This document shows positions 8,318 through 17,367 of a stretch of DNA of 64,000 nt, one piece after another. This DNA comes from Aldehydirespirator sp965117015. GTDB taxonomy: Bacteria; Actinomycetota; Acidimicrobiia; Acidimicrobiales; Aldehydirespiratoraceae. Within the stretch, counting starts at the first letter, position 1. Every line of letters starts with the position of its first letter. The stretch spans positions 3,224,001 through 3,288,000 of the forward strand of contig OZ220747.1 in the NCBI GenBank assembly GCA_965117015.1, in the 5' to 3' direction. Below the pieces are notes generated by a model. That model did not search any database, had not been told where the DNA came from, and was given only the letters and a program-made list of their open reading frames with translations. The translations under genes and the position numbers were made by a program.

Positions 8318-9774
8318 TCGACACCGTCATCACCGGCGCCACGGTGGTCCGCCCCGACCACGGCACCGTCGAAGACGTCGACATCGGCATCAGCGACGGG
8401 CGGGTCAGCCACCTCGAACCGGGTCTAGCCGCCACCGCCGACGCGGCCGAGGTGTTCGACGCCTCGGGCCTGATCGCCTTCCCCGGCTCGGTGGACGCCC
8501 ACACCCACATGGGGATCTACAACCCGCTGGACGTGGACACGGCCACCGAGAGCCGGGCCGCGGCCACCGGCGGCACCACCACCGTGCTCAACTACGTCCG
8601 CACCGGCCAGTACTACCTCAACCGGGGCGGGCCCTACGCCGACTTCGTCCCCGAGGCGCTGAGCCTGATGGGGGGCCGCAGCTACGTGGACTACGCCCTG
8701 CACCTGGCCCCGATGCAGGCCTCCCACATCGACGAGATGCCCGCCCTGGTGGACGAGCACGGGGTGACCTCGTTCAAGATCTTCATGTTCTACGGCAGCC
8801 ACGGCCTGCACGGCGCCAGGGACGACCAAGCCAGCTTCCTGATGACCCCGCCGGGCGAGCGCTACGACCTCGCCCACTTCGAGTTCGTGATGCGGGGCCT
8901 GGCCCGGGTGCGCCGCGACCGGCCTGAGCTGGCCGACGTGCTGTCGCTGTCGATGCACTGCGAGACGGCCGAGATCATGACCGCCTACACCAAGATGGTC
9001 CAGGCCGAGGGCCGGCTGTCGGGACTGGCCGCCTACTCGGCCGGCCGGCCGCCGCACTCCGAGGGCCTGGCCGTGACCATCGCCGCCTACCTGGCCCATG
9101 AGACCGAGGTCGCCAACATCAACCTGCTGCACCTGTCGTCGGCCAAGGCCATGGACGCGGCGGTGCGAATGGACCGGTGCTTCGAGAACGTGGACTTCCG
9201 CCGGGAGGTCACCGTGGGGCACCTGCTGGCCGACATCGAGACCGCGGGCGACCCGTGGGGCAAGGTCAACCCGCCGATCCGGCCCCGCGCCGACGTGGAG
9301 GCTCTGTGGGAGCACGTGCTGGCCGGCGACGCCCACTGGGTGGTCAGCGACCACGCCTGCTGCCAGGCCGAGGCCAAGGTCTCAGCCGAGAACCCCGACG
9401 ACATCTGGCTGGCCAAGAGCGGCTTCGGCGGCACCGAGTACCTGCTGAACGGCCTCTACTCCGAGGGCTCCAAGCGGAGCCTCGGTCTGGTGGAGATGGC
9501 CCGGATGCTGTCGTGGAACCCGGCCCAGCGCTTCGGGCTGGGCACCAAGGGCACCATCGGGGTCGGCTACGACGCCGACATCGCGCTGCTCGACCCGTCG
9601 GCCAGCCACGTGGTGCGGGCGGCCGAGTCGGAGTCGAGCCAGGGCTACACCCCCTTCGAGGGCCACGAGCTCGACGGCCGGGTGCGCCACGTGTGGCTGC
9701 GGGGCAAGCCCATCCTGGCCGGCGGCCAGGTGGTGGGACTCCCCCGAGGTCAGTACCAGCGAAGGCCCACATGA
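8314..9774 (+). CDS. dihydropyrimidinase/hydantoinase-like amidohydrolase
   Basis: A 486-residue cyclic amidohydrolase. Metal-site features are VDAHTHMGIYN (HxH), the lysine of TSFKIFMFYG expected to be carboxylated, a histidine in SMHCE, HLSSAKAMD, and the aspartate in WVVSDHACC. A C-terminal strand (GVGYDADIALLDPS) is typical of the hydantoinase/dihydropyrimidinase/allantoinase group, which opens cyclic ureides and imides. The 4-bp overlap with the MmgE/PrpD gene places it last in the operon. The later gene at 11982 resembles carbamoyl- or maleamate-type amidases, which would logically follow such a ring opening. Exact substrate unknown. Confidence 0.88.
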   Translation: MIDTVITGATVVRPDHGTVEDVDIGISDGRVSHLEPGLAATADAAEVFDASGLIAFPGSVDAHTHMGIYNPLDVDTATESRAAATGGTTTVLNYVRTGQYYLNRGGPYADFVPEALSLMGGRSYVDYALHLAPMQASHIDEMPALVDEHGVTSFKIFMFYGSHGLHGARDDQASFLMTPPGERYDLAHFEFVMRGLARVRRDRPELADVLSLSMHCETAEIMTAYTKMVQAEGRLSGLAAYSAGRPPHSEGLAVTIAAYLAHETEVANINLLHLSSAKAMDAAVRMDRCFENVDFRREVTVGHLLADIETAGDPWGKVNPPIRPRADVEALWEHVLAGDAHWVVSDHACCQAEAKVSAENPDDIWLAKSGFGGTEYLLNGLYSEGSKRSLGLVEMARMLSWNPAQRFGLGTKGTIGVGYDADIALLDPSASHVVRAAESESSQGYTPFEGHELDGRVRHVWLRGKPILAGGQVVGLPRGQYQRRPT

Positions 9775-9836
9775 GCGCGGCGGGCGCGCTGCTGCGCGGT
9801 TCCTCGCTGCGGGGCGGTCCGGCGCCGTGGGCGGCT

Positions 9837-10757
9837 TCAGCCGGGCTGGGGGAATCCGCCGGCCTTGGCCACCAGGCTGGGTACGCGGTGGCCGAGTTGG
9901 TCCTCCAGCCAGGCGCTGGCCTCGATCAGGGCGCCCAGGTCGAGCCCGGTGTCGAAGCCCATCTCGTGCACCATGTACACCACCTCCTCGGTGGCGACGT
10001 TGCCGGTGGCCCTGGGTGCGAACGGGCAGCCGCCCACCCCGCCGAGGCTGGAGTCGAACACCCGCACGCCGGTGTCGATGGCCGCCGCGATATTGGCCAG
10101 CGCAGTATTGCGGGTGTTGTGGAAGTGGCCCCGCAGAGCGACGTTGCCGGCCCGCTCGGCTGCGCCCTCGAACAGGGCGGACACCTGGTTGGGCACCCCG
10201 ACGCCGATGGTGTCGGCCAGGGCCACCTCGTCGGGCTGCGTCTCGGCCAGCTCGGCCACGATCCCCAGCACCCGGTCGACGTTCACCCGTCCCTCGTAGG
10301 GGCAGCCGCACACCGCCGACACGGTCACGGAGGTGCGGACCCCGGCCGTCCGAGCCGTCTCGGAGATGGCTCGCCACCGTTCGATCGACTCGGCCACCGT
10401 GGCCCGCTGGTTGGCCTGCGAGAAGGTTTCGGTGGCCACCACCACCCCGCACACCTCGTCGGCACCCGCTTCGATCGCCCGCTCCACGCCCCGCTGGTTG
10501 AGCACGAGAGCGCTGTAGCTAACGCCAGCGGTGCGGGGGACGCCGGCCATGACCGCCTCGCCGTCGGCCATCTTGGGCACCGCCTTGGGGCTGACGAAGC
10601 TGGCTGCCTCGACCCGAGTGTGGCCGGCCGCGACCAACCGCTCGATCAACTCCACCTTCTGGTCGGTGCTGAGGTCGGCAGGATCGGCCTGGAGGCCGTC
10701 GCGGGGCGCGACATCCACGATCTGGACGCGCTCAGCTTGCTGGTTGGGCCCAGTCAT
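9837..10757 (-). CDS. hydroxymethylglutaryl-CoA lyase-like (DRE-TIM metallolyase)
   Basis: A 306-residue HMG-CoA lyase family protein. The N-terminal strand VQIVDVAPRDGLQ carries the catalytic RDGLQ. SAVCGCPYEG, the metal-binding HFHNTRNTALAN, and the cysteine loop GGVGGCPFAPRATGN are all present. The enzyme cleaves HMG-CoA or a similar branched 3-hydroxyacyl-CoA into acetyl-CoA and an oxoacid. It is transcribed against its neighbours: convergent with the amidohydrolase gene and divergent, 31 bp apart, from the second CoA-transferase. CoA-transferase plus lyase suggests a two-step activate-and-cleave module. Assignment to the family is firm, to HMG-CoA itself less so. Confidence 0.9.
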   Translation of the reverse strand: MTGPNQQAERVQIVDVAPRDGLQADPADLSTDQKVELIERLVAAGHTRVEAASFVSPKAVPKMADGEAVMAGVPRTAGVSYSALVLNQRGVERAIEAGADEVCGVVVATETFSQANQRATVAESIERWRAISETARTAGVRTSVTVSAVCGCPYEGRVNVDRVLGIVAELAETQPDEVALADTIGVGVPNQVSALFEGAAERAGNVALRGHFHNTRNTALANIAAAIDTGVRVFDSSLGGVGGCPFAPRATGNVATEEVVYMVHEMGFDTGLDLGALIEASAWLEDQLGHRVPSLVAKAGGFPQPG

Positions 10758-10788
10758 GACTCAACCGAGGATAACGGGGAGGGGGATC

Positions 10789-11985
10789 ATGCCCGGAGCG
10801 CTTAGTGACATTCGGGTGGTCGAGGTGGGCACGCTGCTGGCCGGCCCGTTCTGCGGCCAACTCCTGGCCGACCACGGGGCCGAGGTGATCAAGGTCGAGC
10901 CGCCCGGCACCGGCGACCCCATGCGGGCCTGGGGCCAGGAGAAGGCCGACGGCAAGTCGCTGTGGTGGCCGGTGGTGGGCCGGGGCAAGAAGTCGGTCAC
11001 CATCAACCTGCGCGAGCAGGCCGGCCAGGACCTCGTGCGCCGGCTGGCCGCCGGCGCGGACGTGCTGCTGGAGAACTTCCGGCCGGGCACGTTGGAGCGC
11101 TGGGGACTCGACCCCGAGGACCTGCAGGCCGCCAATCCGAGGCTAATCGTCACCCGGGTGTCGGGCTACGGCCAGACCGGGCCGTATTCCTCCAAGCCGG
11201 GGTTTGGCAACATCGGCGAGGCGATGGGCGGCATCCGCTACACCACCGGCGACCCGGAGAAGATGCCGAGCCGGACCGGGATCAGCATCGGCGACACCCT
11301 CACCGCCATGTTCGCCACCATCGGCACGCTGAACGCCCTGCATGCGCGGGAGCGCACCGGGGAGGGCCAGATCGTCGACGCCGCTCTCTACGAGTCGGTG
11401 CTGGCGGTGATGGAGTCGCTGCTGACCGAGTACCACGTGGCCGGGTTCATTCGGGAGCGGACGGGGTCGATGATCCCCAACATCGCGCCGGCCAACGCCT
11501 ACCCCACCCGCGACGGCGGGATCCATCTGATCTCGGGCAATCAGGACACCGTGTGGCGGCGCATGGCTGAGGCGATGGGCCGGCCCGAGCTGGGCACCGA
11601 TCCCCGCTTCGCCACCCACATCGCCCGGGGCGACCACCAGCAGGAGTTGGACGAGATGATCGCGACGTGGACGGCCACCCTCGACGCCGACGAGTTGCGG
11701 CGGATCCTCGACGAGTACGCCGTTCCCAACGGCCAGATCTACCGGGCCCCGGAGATGCTGGCCGACGAGCACTTCGAGGCCCGTGAGGCCATAGCCTGGG
11801 TCGACAGCGCCGACTTCGGGGCCATTCCCATGCAGAACATCGTGCCGAAGCTGTCCGGGACCCCCGGCTCGATCAACTGGTCGGGCCCGGCGCTGGGCGA
11901 GCACAACGACGAGGTGCTGGGCGGGATCCTCGGGCTCGATGCGGACGCGGTCGAGCGGCTGCGGGCCGACGGGATCGTGGCATGA
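10789..11985 (+). CDS. class III CoA-transferase (CaiB/BaiF family), second copy
   Basis: A 398-residue class III CoA-transferase, family-related to the one at 4852 but clearly diverged. Features include SDIRVVEVGTLLAGPF, GAEVIKVEPP, ENFRPGTLERWGL, SGYGQTGPYSSKPGFG and the probable catalytic aspartate in GISIGDTLTAMF. The ATG at 10789 follows a strong GGGGAGGGGG purine stretch. The 3' end overlaps the next gene by 4 bp, which couples it to the isochorismatase-like amidase. It probably activates a mono- or dicarboxylic acid for the neighbouring lyase. Confidence 0.9.
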   Translation: MPGALSDIRVVEVGTLLAGPFCGQLLADHGAEVIKVEPPGTGDPMRAWGQEKADGKSLWWPVVGRGKKSVTINLREQAGQDLVRRLAAGADVLLENFRPGTLERWGLDPEDLQAANPRLIVTRVSGYGQTGPYSSKPGFGNIGEAMGGIRYTTGDPEKMPSRTGISIGDTLTAMFATIGTLNALHARERTGEGQIVDAALYESVLAVMESLLTEYHVAGFIRERTGSMIPNIAPANAYPTRDGGIHLISGNQDTVWRRMAEAMGRPELGTDPRFATHIARGDHQQELDEMIATWTATLDADELRRILDEYAVPNGQIYRAPEMLADEHFEAREAIAWVDSADFGAIPMQNIVPKLSGTPGSINWSGPALGEHNDEVLGGILGLDADAVERLRADGIVA

Positions 11986-12641
11986 CGTCGCGGGAGGCCA
12001 AGACGGGCGAGGCGCTGGCCGAGGACTACCGGCAGGCGGGGTTCAACCGGCGGCTGGGGTTCGGGGCGCGCCCGGCCCTGGTGGTGATCGACTTCTGCCT
12101 GGCCTACCTGGATCCTGAGTCTCCGCTGTACGCCGGGGTGGAGGATGCCCGGGCGTCGTGCCAGCGGGTGCTGACCGCGGCCCGGGCGGCCGGGATTCCG
12201 GTCGTGCACTCCAGGATTGAGTTCCAGCCCGGCGGGGCCGACGGAGGGATCTTCTTCCGCAAGGTCGGCGCGCTGGAGTGCCTCGTCCGAGGCAGCCCGC
12301 TGGGCGCCTACGGCGAAGGACTGGCGCCCACCGACGGCGAGATCGTGGTGGTCAAGCAGTACGCCTCGAGCTTCTTCGGAACGTCCCTAGCCTCGACGCT
12401 CACCTCGATGGGGGTCGACACGCTGATCCACACCGGCGTCTCCACCAGTGGCTGCGTCCGGGCCACCGCGCTCGACGCCTGCCAGCACGGCTTCGTTCCC
12501 ATAGTCGTGCGCGACGCCTGCGGGGACCGCGACCCGCAGATCCACGAGTCCAACCTGTTCGACCTCGACGCCAAGTACGCCGACGTGGTCTCCGAGCAGG
12601 AAGTCCTCGACTACCTGTCGAACCTGACTACCGCTAACTGA
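11982..12641 (+). CDS. isochorismatase-family cysteine amidase (carbamoylsarcosine/maleamate amidase-like)
   Basis: A 219-residue cysteine hydrolase. The Asp-Lys-Cys triad is visible: D in LVVIDFCLAYLD, K in VVVKQYASSFFGTSL and C in STSGCVRATALDA. The KQYASxFFGTSLA stretch is characteristic of the N-carbamoylsarcosine amidase/maleamate amidase branch rather than true isochorismatases. These enzymes release ammonia from an open-chain amide or ureide. Translation is coupled to the CoA-transferase by an ATGA overlap. It fits a pathway in which a cyclic amide is opened by the hydantoinase-like enzyme and then deaminated. Substrate is inferred only to class. Confidence 0.85.
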   Translation: MTSREAKTGEALAEDYRQAGFNRRLGFGARPALVVIDFCLAYLDPESPLYAGVEDARASCQRVLTAARAAGIPVVHSRIEFQPGGADGGIFFRKVGALECLVRGSPLGAYGEGLAPTDGEIVVVKQYASSFFGTSLASTLTSMGVDTLIHTGVSTSGCVRATALDACQHGFVPIVVRDACGDRDPQIHESNLFDLDAKYADVVSEQEVLDYLSNLTTAN

Positions 12642-12789
12642 CCGGCCGCAGTCCGGCGGGGCCGCTGGGACTTCGTCGACAGGCCCTCCACTGGGAGTGT
12701 TGCTACTACTATGGCGCGGTGGCGAGCGCCGGACTGGGAGAAACCTGCCGACACCGGCGTCGGAGACGTTCACAGACCACGGTCATCCG

Positions 12790-15700
12790 GTGAGCGGCGC
12801 CGAACGCGGCCGTTACGACGTCGCCATAGTCGGCGCCGGTCCGGTGGGCAGCCTGTGCGCGCTGGCCCACGCCCGGAACGGCTACTCGGTGGTCGTGCTC
12901 GAGGCGAATCCGAACACGTCCAAGCGGCTGGCGGGCGAGTGGCTGCATCCACCCGGCGTGCGGATACTCCGCGCGCTCGGGATCGAGCCTGATGCCGGCG
13001 CGGGCTGCATTCCGGGGAAGGGATTCGTGGTGTTCCCCGAGGACGGGGGCGAGCCGATAGTGCTCCCCTATCCGGACGGGCGTCCCGGTGTGGTGTGGGA
13101 GCACGAGAGGCTGGTCTTGCGACTGCGCCGGGCCGTCGAGGACGAGCCGAGCGTCGACGTGATGATGAACGCGCGTGTGCGCAGCATCGAGGGCGACCTG
13201 GTCTCCTACTCCCGCAACGGCGAAGAGGGATCGGTCGCGGCCCGACTGATCGTCGGAGCCGACGGCCGAGCCTCGGTGGTGCGCCGGTCGTTGGGATTGT
13301 CCACGAAGCCGCAGACCTACTCGCAGATGCTTGGCGTCCTGCTGAACGACGTGACGTTGCCGTTCGAGGAATACGGGCACGTCATATGCGCTGAGCGGGG
13401 TCCGATCCTGATCTATCGGTTGGGAGAGCGCTCCGCCCGGCTGATCGTGGACGTCCCGGCTGGGTATTCCACTCGGGACATGATCGACACGCTGGCAGGG
13501 TCGTACGCCGCCAGCCTGCCGGGCACCCTCGGGCCCGCGTTCCTCCAAGCCCTGCGCGAGGGCCGATTCCTCGCGGCGACCAATGCGTTGAGGCCGCGCC
13601 ACACCTACGGCACCCCCGGTCGGGTCCTCATCGGGGACGCCGCCGGGCACTACCACCCGCTGACGGCGGCGGGCATGACTCTCGGCTTCGGCGATGCGTT
13701 CACACTGGCAGAGGGCGGCGACTATCGCGACTTCGCCAACCGGCGGCTCCGGGAGACCCGCGCGCCGGAGCTCCTAGCCATGGGGCTGTACGAGGTGTTC
13801 GCCGACCGTGCGGTGGAGGCCGCCGCGCTCAGGCACACGATCTACCGGCAGTGGCGGGAGAAGCCCGCCATCCGCGACCGCACCATCCGGCTGCTCGCCT
13901 GTGAGGACACCTCGGTTGTGAGCCTGAGCCGGGCCGTTGGGACGACGGCGGCACGGGCGCTCGCGACCGAGATAAAGAAGTGCTACAAGCCGTCTGCCTG
14001 GCGCCGGACACGCCCCGTAGTGCGCGCGATCGCGGTTCGCTTCCTCTCGCTCGGCCGCGGGATGCTGCAGCTCCGCAAGGCCGGCGGCGTCACCGAGAGG
14101 GAGGAGCGTGCTCGGGCAACGCTGTCCAAAGCGTTTCCCACCTCGATGCGCGGCACCGATCCCAAACCCGGCCACATCGAGGAGTCCACCCCACCCAATG
14201 CCTCCGCGGCGCTCCGCAACGCGGCCGCGCACCTGTTGAGCCTTCAACGTGACGACGGCTCCTGGGAAGGTGAGGTGGTGTGGTGCCCAATGCTCACCGC
14301 GCAGTACGTGCTGCTGCACCACATCACCGAGCAGCCGCTTGATGCGGGCCGGCGCCGGCTCGTGCTGCGCTCCTTCGAACACACCCGCCTGGAGGGCGGC
14401 GCCTGGGGCCTGCACGAGCACTCGCCGCCGCACCTGTTCGTCACCACCCTGGTCTACGTCGCGGCGAGACTGCTCGGCGTCGAGCCGGACGATCCGCTGA
14501 TCGCGCCGGCCCGGCGCTTCCTGCAGGCGGAGGGTGTGCTCAACATCCCGACCTGGGGGAAGTTCTGGCTGGCCCTGGTCAACCTCTACGACTGGCAAGG
14601 CGTCAACCCCGTGCTGCCGGAGTTGTGGCGGCTGCCGCGCCGGATGCCGCTGCATCCTTCGAACTGGTACTGCCACACGCGGCTCATCTACATGGCGATG
14701 GCGGCCATCTACCCGTCGCGGTTCCAGGCGCCGGTCACGCCCGTAATCGCGTCACTGCGCGAGGAGTTGTTCCGTGACGGGTTCGCCGAGGTGGACTTTG
14801 CCGCCTCCCGCAGCCGGCTGCGGGACGCCGACCTCTTCGCACGGCCCGGCCTGTGCCTGCGAGCCGGGTACGGGCTCGCCCGCGTGTACGAACGGTTCGC
14901 AAGCAAGCGCCTGCGGGCCCGCTGCACCGACGAACTCATCGACCGCATCCGCTGGGAGCTGCAGACCACCGACCACATGAGCATCTCCCCCGTCAGCGGC
15001 CTCCTCAACATCCTCTGCCTATGGCTGCATGATCCCGACGACGCAGACGGCCCGAAAGCTCTGGCGCAACTCGAGGGCTGGATCTGGGAGGACGAGGAAG
15101 CCGGAACACGCGTCGCCGGGGCCAGGAGCGCCTCCTGGGACACCGGATTCGCCCTCCAAGCGCTGGCGACCGTGCCCAACGTGGAGGGGGTCGAAGCCGC
15201 GCTGCAGCGAGGCGCCGACTCCCTGGGTCGCCAACAGATCGGCACCAGCTTCGAGGGTTTCCACGAGGCCTTCCGGATGGACCCCAAGGGCGGCTGGTGC
15301 TTCGCCGGGGCGTGGCACGGCTGGCCGGTGACGGACTGCACGGCAGAGGCGGTGCGGGGCCTGATCGCAGTCGACCCCGAGGCCGCGAGCCCCGCGGCGC
15401 TCGGCGACGCCGTCGGTTTCATGCTGCGAGGCCAGAACCGCGACGGCGGTTTCGGCAGCTACGAGTCGCGGCGATCGGCGGTCGGTCTCGAGTGGCTAAA
15501 TCCCGCGGAGATGTTCGGCGAGTCGATGACCGAGCACTCCCATGTCGAGTGCACCGCGTCCTGCCTGGCCGCGTTCGAGGCTTGCCGGCAGCACTCACCC
15601 CAGGTTCTGGACGCGGAGGTCATCAGAGCTGTCGAGCGGGCCGAATCGTGGCTGCGCGAGGCTCAGGAGCACGACGGGTCGTGGCGAGGCGTGTGGGGCA

Positions 15701-16128
15701 TCCAGTACATCTACGGCACCTTCTTCGGGATCCGAGGCCTGCTGGCCGCCGGGGCCGCTCCCGGCGATCCGGCGCTGCGCACCGCCTGCCGCTGGCTGCT
15801 CGACCGCCAGCAGCCCGACGGCGGGTGGGGCGAGCACCACCGCGGCTGTCTGACCGGCCGCTACGTCGCCCACGACGAGAGTCAGGTCATCCACACCGCA
15901 TGGGCGCTGATCGCGCTCCTCGAGGCCGGCGACCCGGATTGGGCGGCGATCTCACGGGGAGCGCGGTTCCTGCTCAATACCCAGGACGAGAGCGGGCAAT
16001 GGCCCAAACAGGACATGGCCGGCGTCTTCTTCCGCACCGCGCTGCTCGACTACGTCCTGTACAGGCAGTACTTCCCGCTGCACGCCCTAGCGCTCTACGA
16101 GCAGCGACGCCTCGCCCGGTCGATCTAG
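12790..16128 (+). CDS. squalene monooxygenase-oxidosqualene cyclase fusion
   Basis: One uninterrupted frame encodes two sterol enzymes. Residues 1-440 are an FAD monooxygenase like squalene epoxidase: GAGPVGS at 15-21, LAGEWLHPPGVRIL, GPILIYRLGERSARLIVDVP, and near 283 GDAAGHYHPLTAAGMTLGFG, which matches the GDAxxxxHPLTGGGMT motif of eukaryotic squalene epoxidase. A basic linker (about 440-470) leads to a full triterpene cyclase of about 640 residues. This has QW repeats (QRDDGSWEGE, QNRDGGFGSYE, QEHDGSWRGVWG, QQPDGGWGEHH) and VTDCTAEAV at about 847-855, the oxidosqualene-cyclase form of the catalytic aspartate motif rather than DxDD of hopene cyclases. It should epoxidise squalene and cyclise the product, probably at the membrane. 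GTG 12790 is preferred; GTG 12697 is also in frame. Confidence 0.88.
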   Translation: MSGAERGRYDVAIVGAGPVGSLCALAHARNGYSVVVLEANPNTSKRLAGEWLHPPGVRILRALGIEPDAGAGCIPGKGFVVFPEDGGEPIVLPYPDGRPGVVWEHERLVLRLRRAVEDEPSVDVMMNARVRSIEGDLVSYSRNGEEGSVAARLIVGADGRASVVRRSLGLSTKPQTYSQMLGVLLNDVTLPFEEYGHVICAERGPILIYRLGERSARLIVDVPAGYSTRDMIDTLAGSYAASLPGTLGPAFLQALREGRFLAATNALRPRHTYGTPGRVLIGDAAGHYHPLTAAGMTLGFGDAFTLAEGGDYRDFANRRLRETRAPELLAMGLYEVFADRAVEAAALRHTIYRQWREKPAIRDRTIRLLACEDTSVVSLSRAVGTTAARALATEIKKCYKPSAWRRTRPVVRAIAVRFLSLGRGMLQLRKAGGVTEREERARATLSKAFPTSMRGTDPKPGHIEESTPPNASAALRNAAAHLLSLQRDDGSWEGEVVWCPMLTAQYVLLHHITEQPLDAGRRRLVLRSFEHTRLEGGAWGLHEHSPPHLFVTTLVYVAARLLGVEPDDPLIAPARRFLQAEGVLNIPTWGKFWLALVNLYDWQGVNPVLPELWRLPRRMPLHPSNWYCHTRLIYMAMAAIYPSRFQAPVTPVIASLREELFRDGFAEVDFAASRSRLRDADLFARPGLCLRAGYGLARVYERFASKRLRARCTDELIDRIRWELQTTDHMSISPVSGLLNILCLWLHDPDDADGPKALAQLEGWIWEDEEAGTRVAGARSASWDTGFALQALATVPNVEGVEAALQRGADSLGRQQIGTSFEGFHEAFRMDPKGGWCFAGAWHGWPVTDCTAEAVRGLIAVDPEAASPAALGDAVGFMLRGQNRDGGFGSYESRRSAVGLEWLNPAEMFGESMTEHSHVECTASCLAAFEACRQHSPQVLDAEVIRAVERAESWLREAQEHDGSWRGVWGIQYIYGTFFGIRGLLAAGAAPGDPALRTACRWLLDRQQPDGGWGEHHRGCLTGRYVAHDESQVIHTAWALIALLEAGDPDWAAISRGARFLLNTQDESGQWPKQDMAGVFFRTALLDYVLYRQYFPLHALALYEQRRLARSI

Positions 16129-16166
16129 CACCTGTGGCCGGGGGCCATGTAGAACCTGAACGGAAC

Positions 16167-16186
16167 GGGGCGCCCTAGTGCGCCCC
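16167..16186. terminator. GC-rich hairpin after the fusion gene
   Basis: GGGGCGC-CCTAGT-GCGCCCC forms a perfect 7-bp stem with a 6-nt loop, 38 bp after the stop codon of the sterol gene and upstream of the next ribosome binding site. No clear T-tract follows, so efficiency is uncertain. Confidence 0.5.
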
Positions 16187-16227
16187 AAACCAGCGCTTCT
16201 CTGGCTTCGGGCTAGGAGGATCCGGTC

Positions 16228-17367
16228 ATGGACTTCGAGGTTGACCGTCGGGACTATCGCCGCACGCGCATCGTTGCGGGCGAGAACACTGCGTTGAGCC
16301 CGGGCCAGGTCCGGCTGGCTGTCGAGCGGTTCGCGTTGACCACCAACAACGTGACCTACGCAGTCGTCGGCGACATGCTCGACTACTGGGGCTTCTTCCC
16401 CACCGAGGCGCCTTGGGGGCGGCTCCCGGCCATGGGGCTCGGGTCGGTGGTCGAATCGGCCCATCCCGACATCGCGGCCGGGGGCCGGTACTTCGGCTTC
16501 TACCCGATGTCGTCGGACGTGGTGATCACCGCCGAGCCACGCACCGGTACGGCAGCGGCCCGTCCCGAAGGGGCCCGGTCAACGGACGCAGTCGCGTTCC
16601 GCGACGTCGGGCCCCACCGCGCTCAGCACGCCGCGACCTACACCGACTTCCGCGACGCCGCCACCGACGCGATGTTCAAACCGGACAAGGCTGACGAGTA
16701 CCTCCTTCTGTGGGGCATGTTCATGACCTCGTTTCTTGTTGACGACTATCTCGGCGACGCTGACGCCGCGGGTGGGGTGTTCCGCGGTGCCGGCCAGACC
16801 CTGGTTACCAGTGCATCCTCGAAGACCTCAATCTGCTTGGCCGCATGCCTGGCCCGCCGTGAGAACCACCACAGCATCGGTGTGACCTCACCGCGCAACC
16901 GGGCCTTCGTTGAAGGCCTCGGCCTCTACGACGAAGTGATCACCTACGACGAGATCGACCGGATCGACGCCAGGGTCGCCTCGGGCCTGGTCGACATGGC
17001 CGGCAGCGGCGCGGTGCGGTCGGCGATCCACACGCACTTCGCCGACAACCTGAGATTCTCCATCGCGGTCGGCGCCACCCACTGGGAGGAAATGGGCGGC
17101 GACAGCGACCTCCCCGGCCCCCGGCCGGAGTTCTTCTTCGCGCCTGCGCAGAGCGCCAAGCGCGCCAAGGAATGGGGTCCCGAGGAGTTGGCGAACCGGA
17201 TCGCCCGGGCGTTCCACGACCTTCTCGACCACACCGAACGATGGCTGACCGTGGTGCACCGGACCGGCCCCGACAGCATCAAGGCCACCTACCGGGAACT
17301 CCTCGAGGGTCGGGCCGACCCCGCCATCGGCTACGTCTGCTCAATGAGCGAGGCCAGCCCGCCGTGA
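16228..17367 (+). CDS. DUF2855 family protein
   Basis: A 379-residue protein with the DUF2855 pattern: an N-terminal ALSPGQVRLAVERFALTTNNVTYA stretch and YWGFFP, like the entry strand of medium-chain dehydrogenases, then FMTSFLVDDYL and a nucleotide-binding-like stretch VTSASSKTSICLA. The family is a diverged medium-chain reductase-like group without a settled function. The ATG at 16228 has a clear AGGAGG Shine-Dalgarno 8 bp upstream. It follows the sterol fusion gene after a hairpin, so it may be a separate unit. A role in lipid or ketone reduction would be a guess. Confidence 0.8.
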   Translation: MDFEVDRRDYRRTRIVAGENTALSPGQVRLAVERFALTTNNVTYAVVGDMLDYWGFFPTEAPWGRLPAMGLGSVVESAHPDIAAGGRYFGFYPMSSDVVITAEPRTGTAAARPEGARSTDAVAFRDVGPHRAQHAATYTDFRDAATDAMFKPDKADEYLLLWGMFMTSFLVDDYLGDADAAGGVFRGAGQTLVTSASSKTSICLAACLARRENHHSIGVTSPRNRAFVEGLGLYDEVITYDEIDRIDARVASGLVDMAGSGAVRSAIHTHFADNLRFSIAVGATHWEEMGGDSDLPGPRPEFFFAPAQSAKRAKEWGPEELANRIARAFHDLLDHTERWLTVVHRTGPDSIKATYRELLEGRADPAIGYVCSMSEASPP

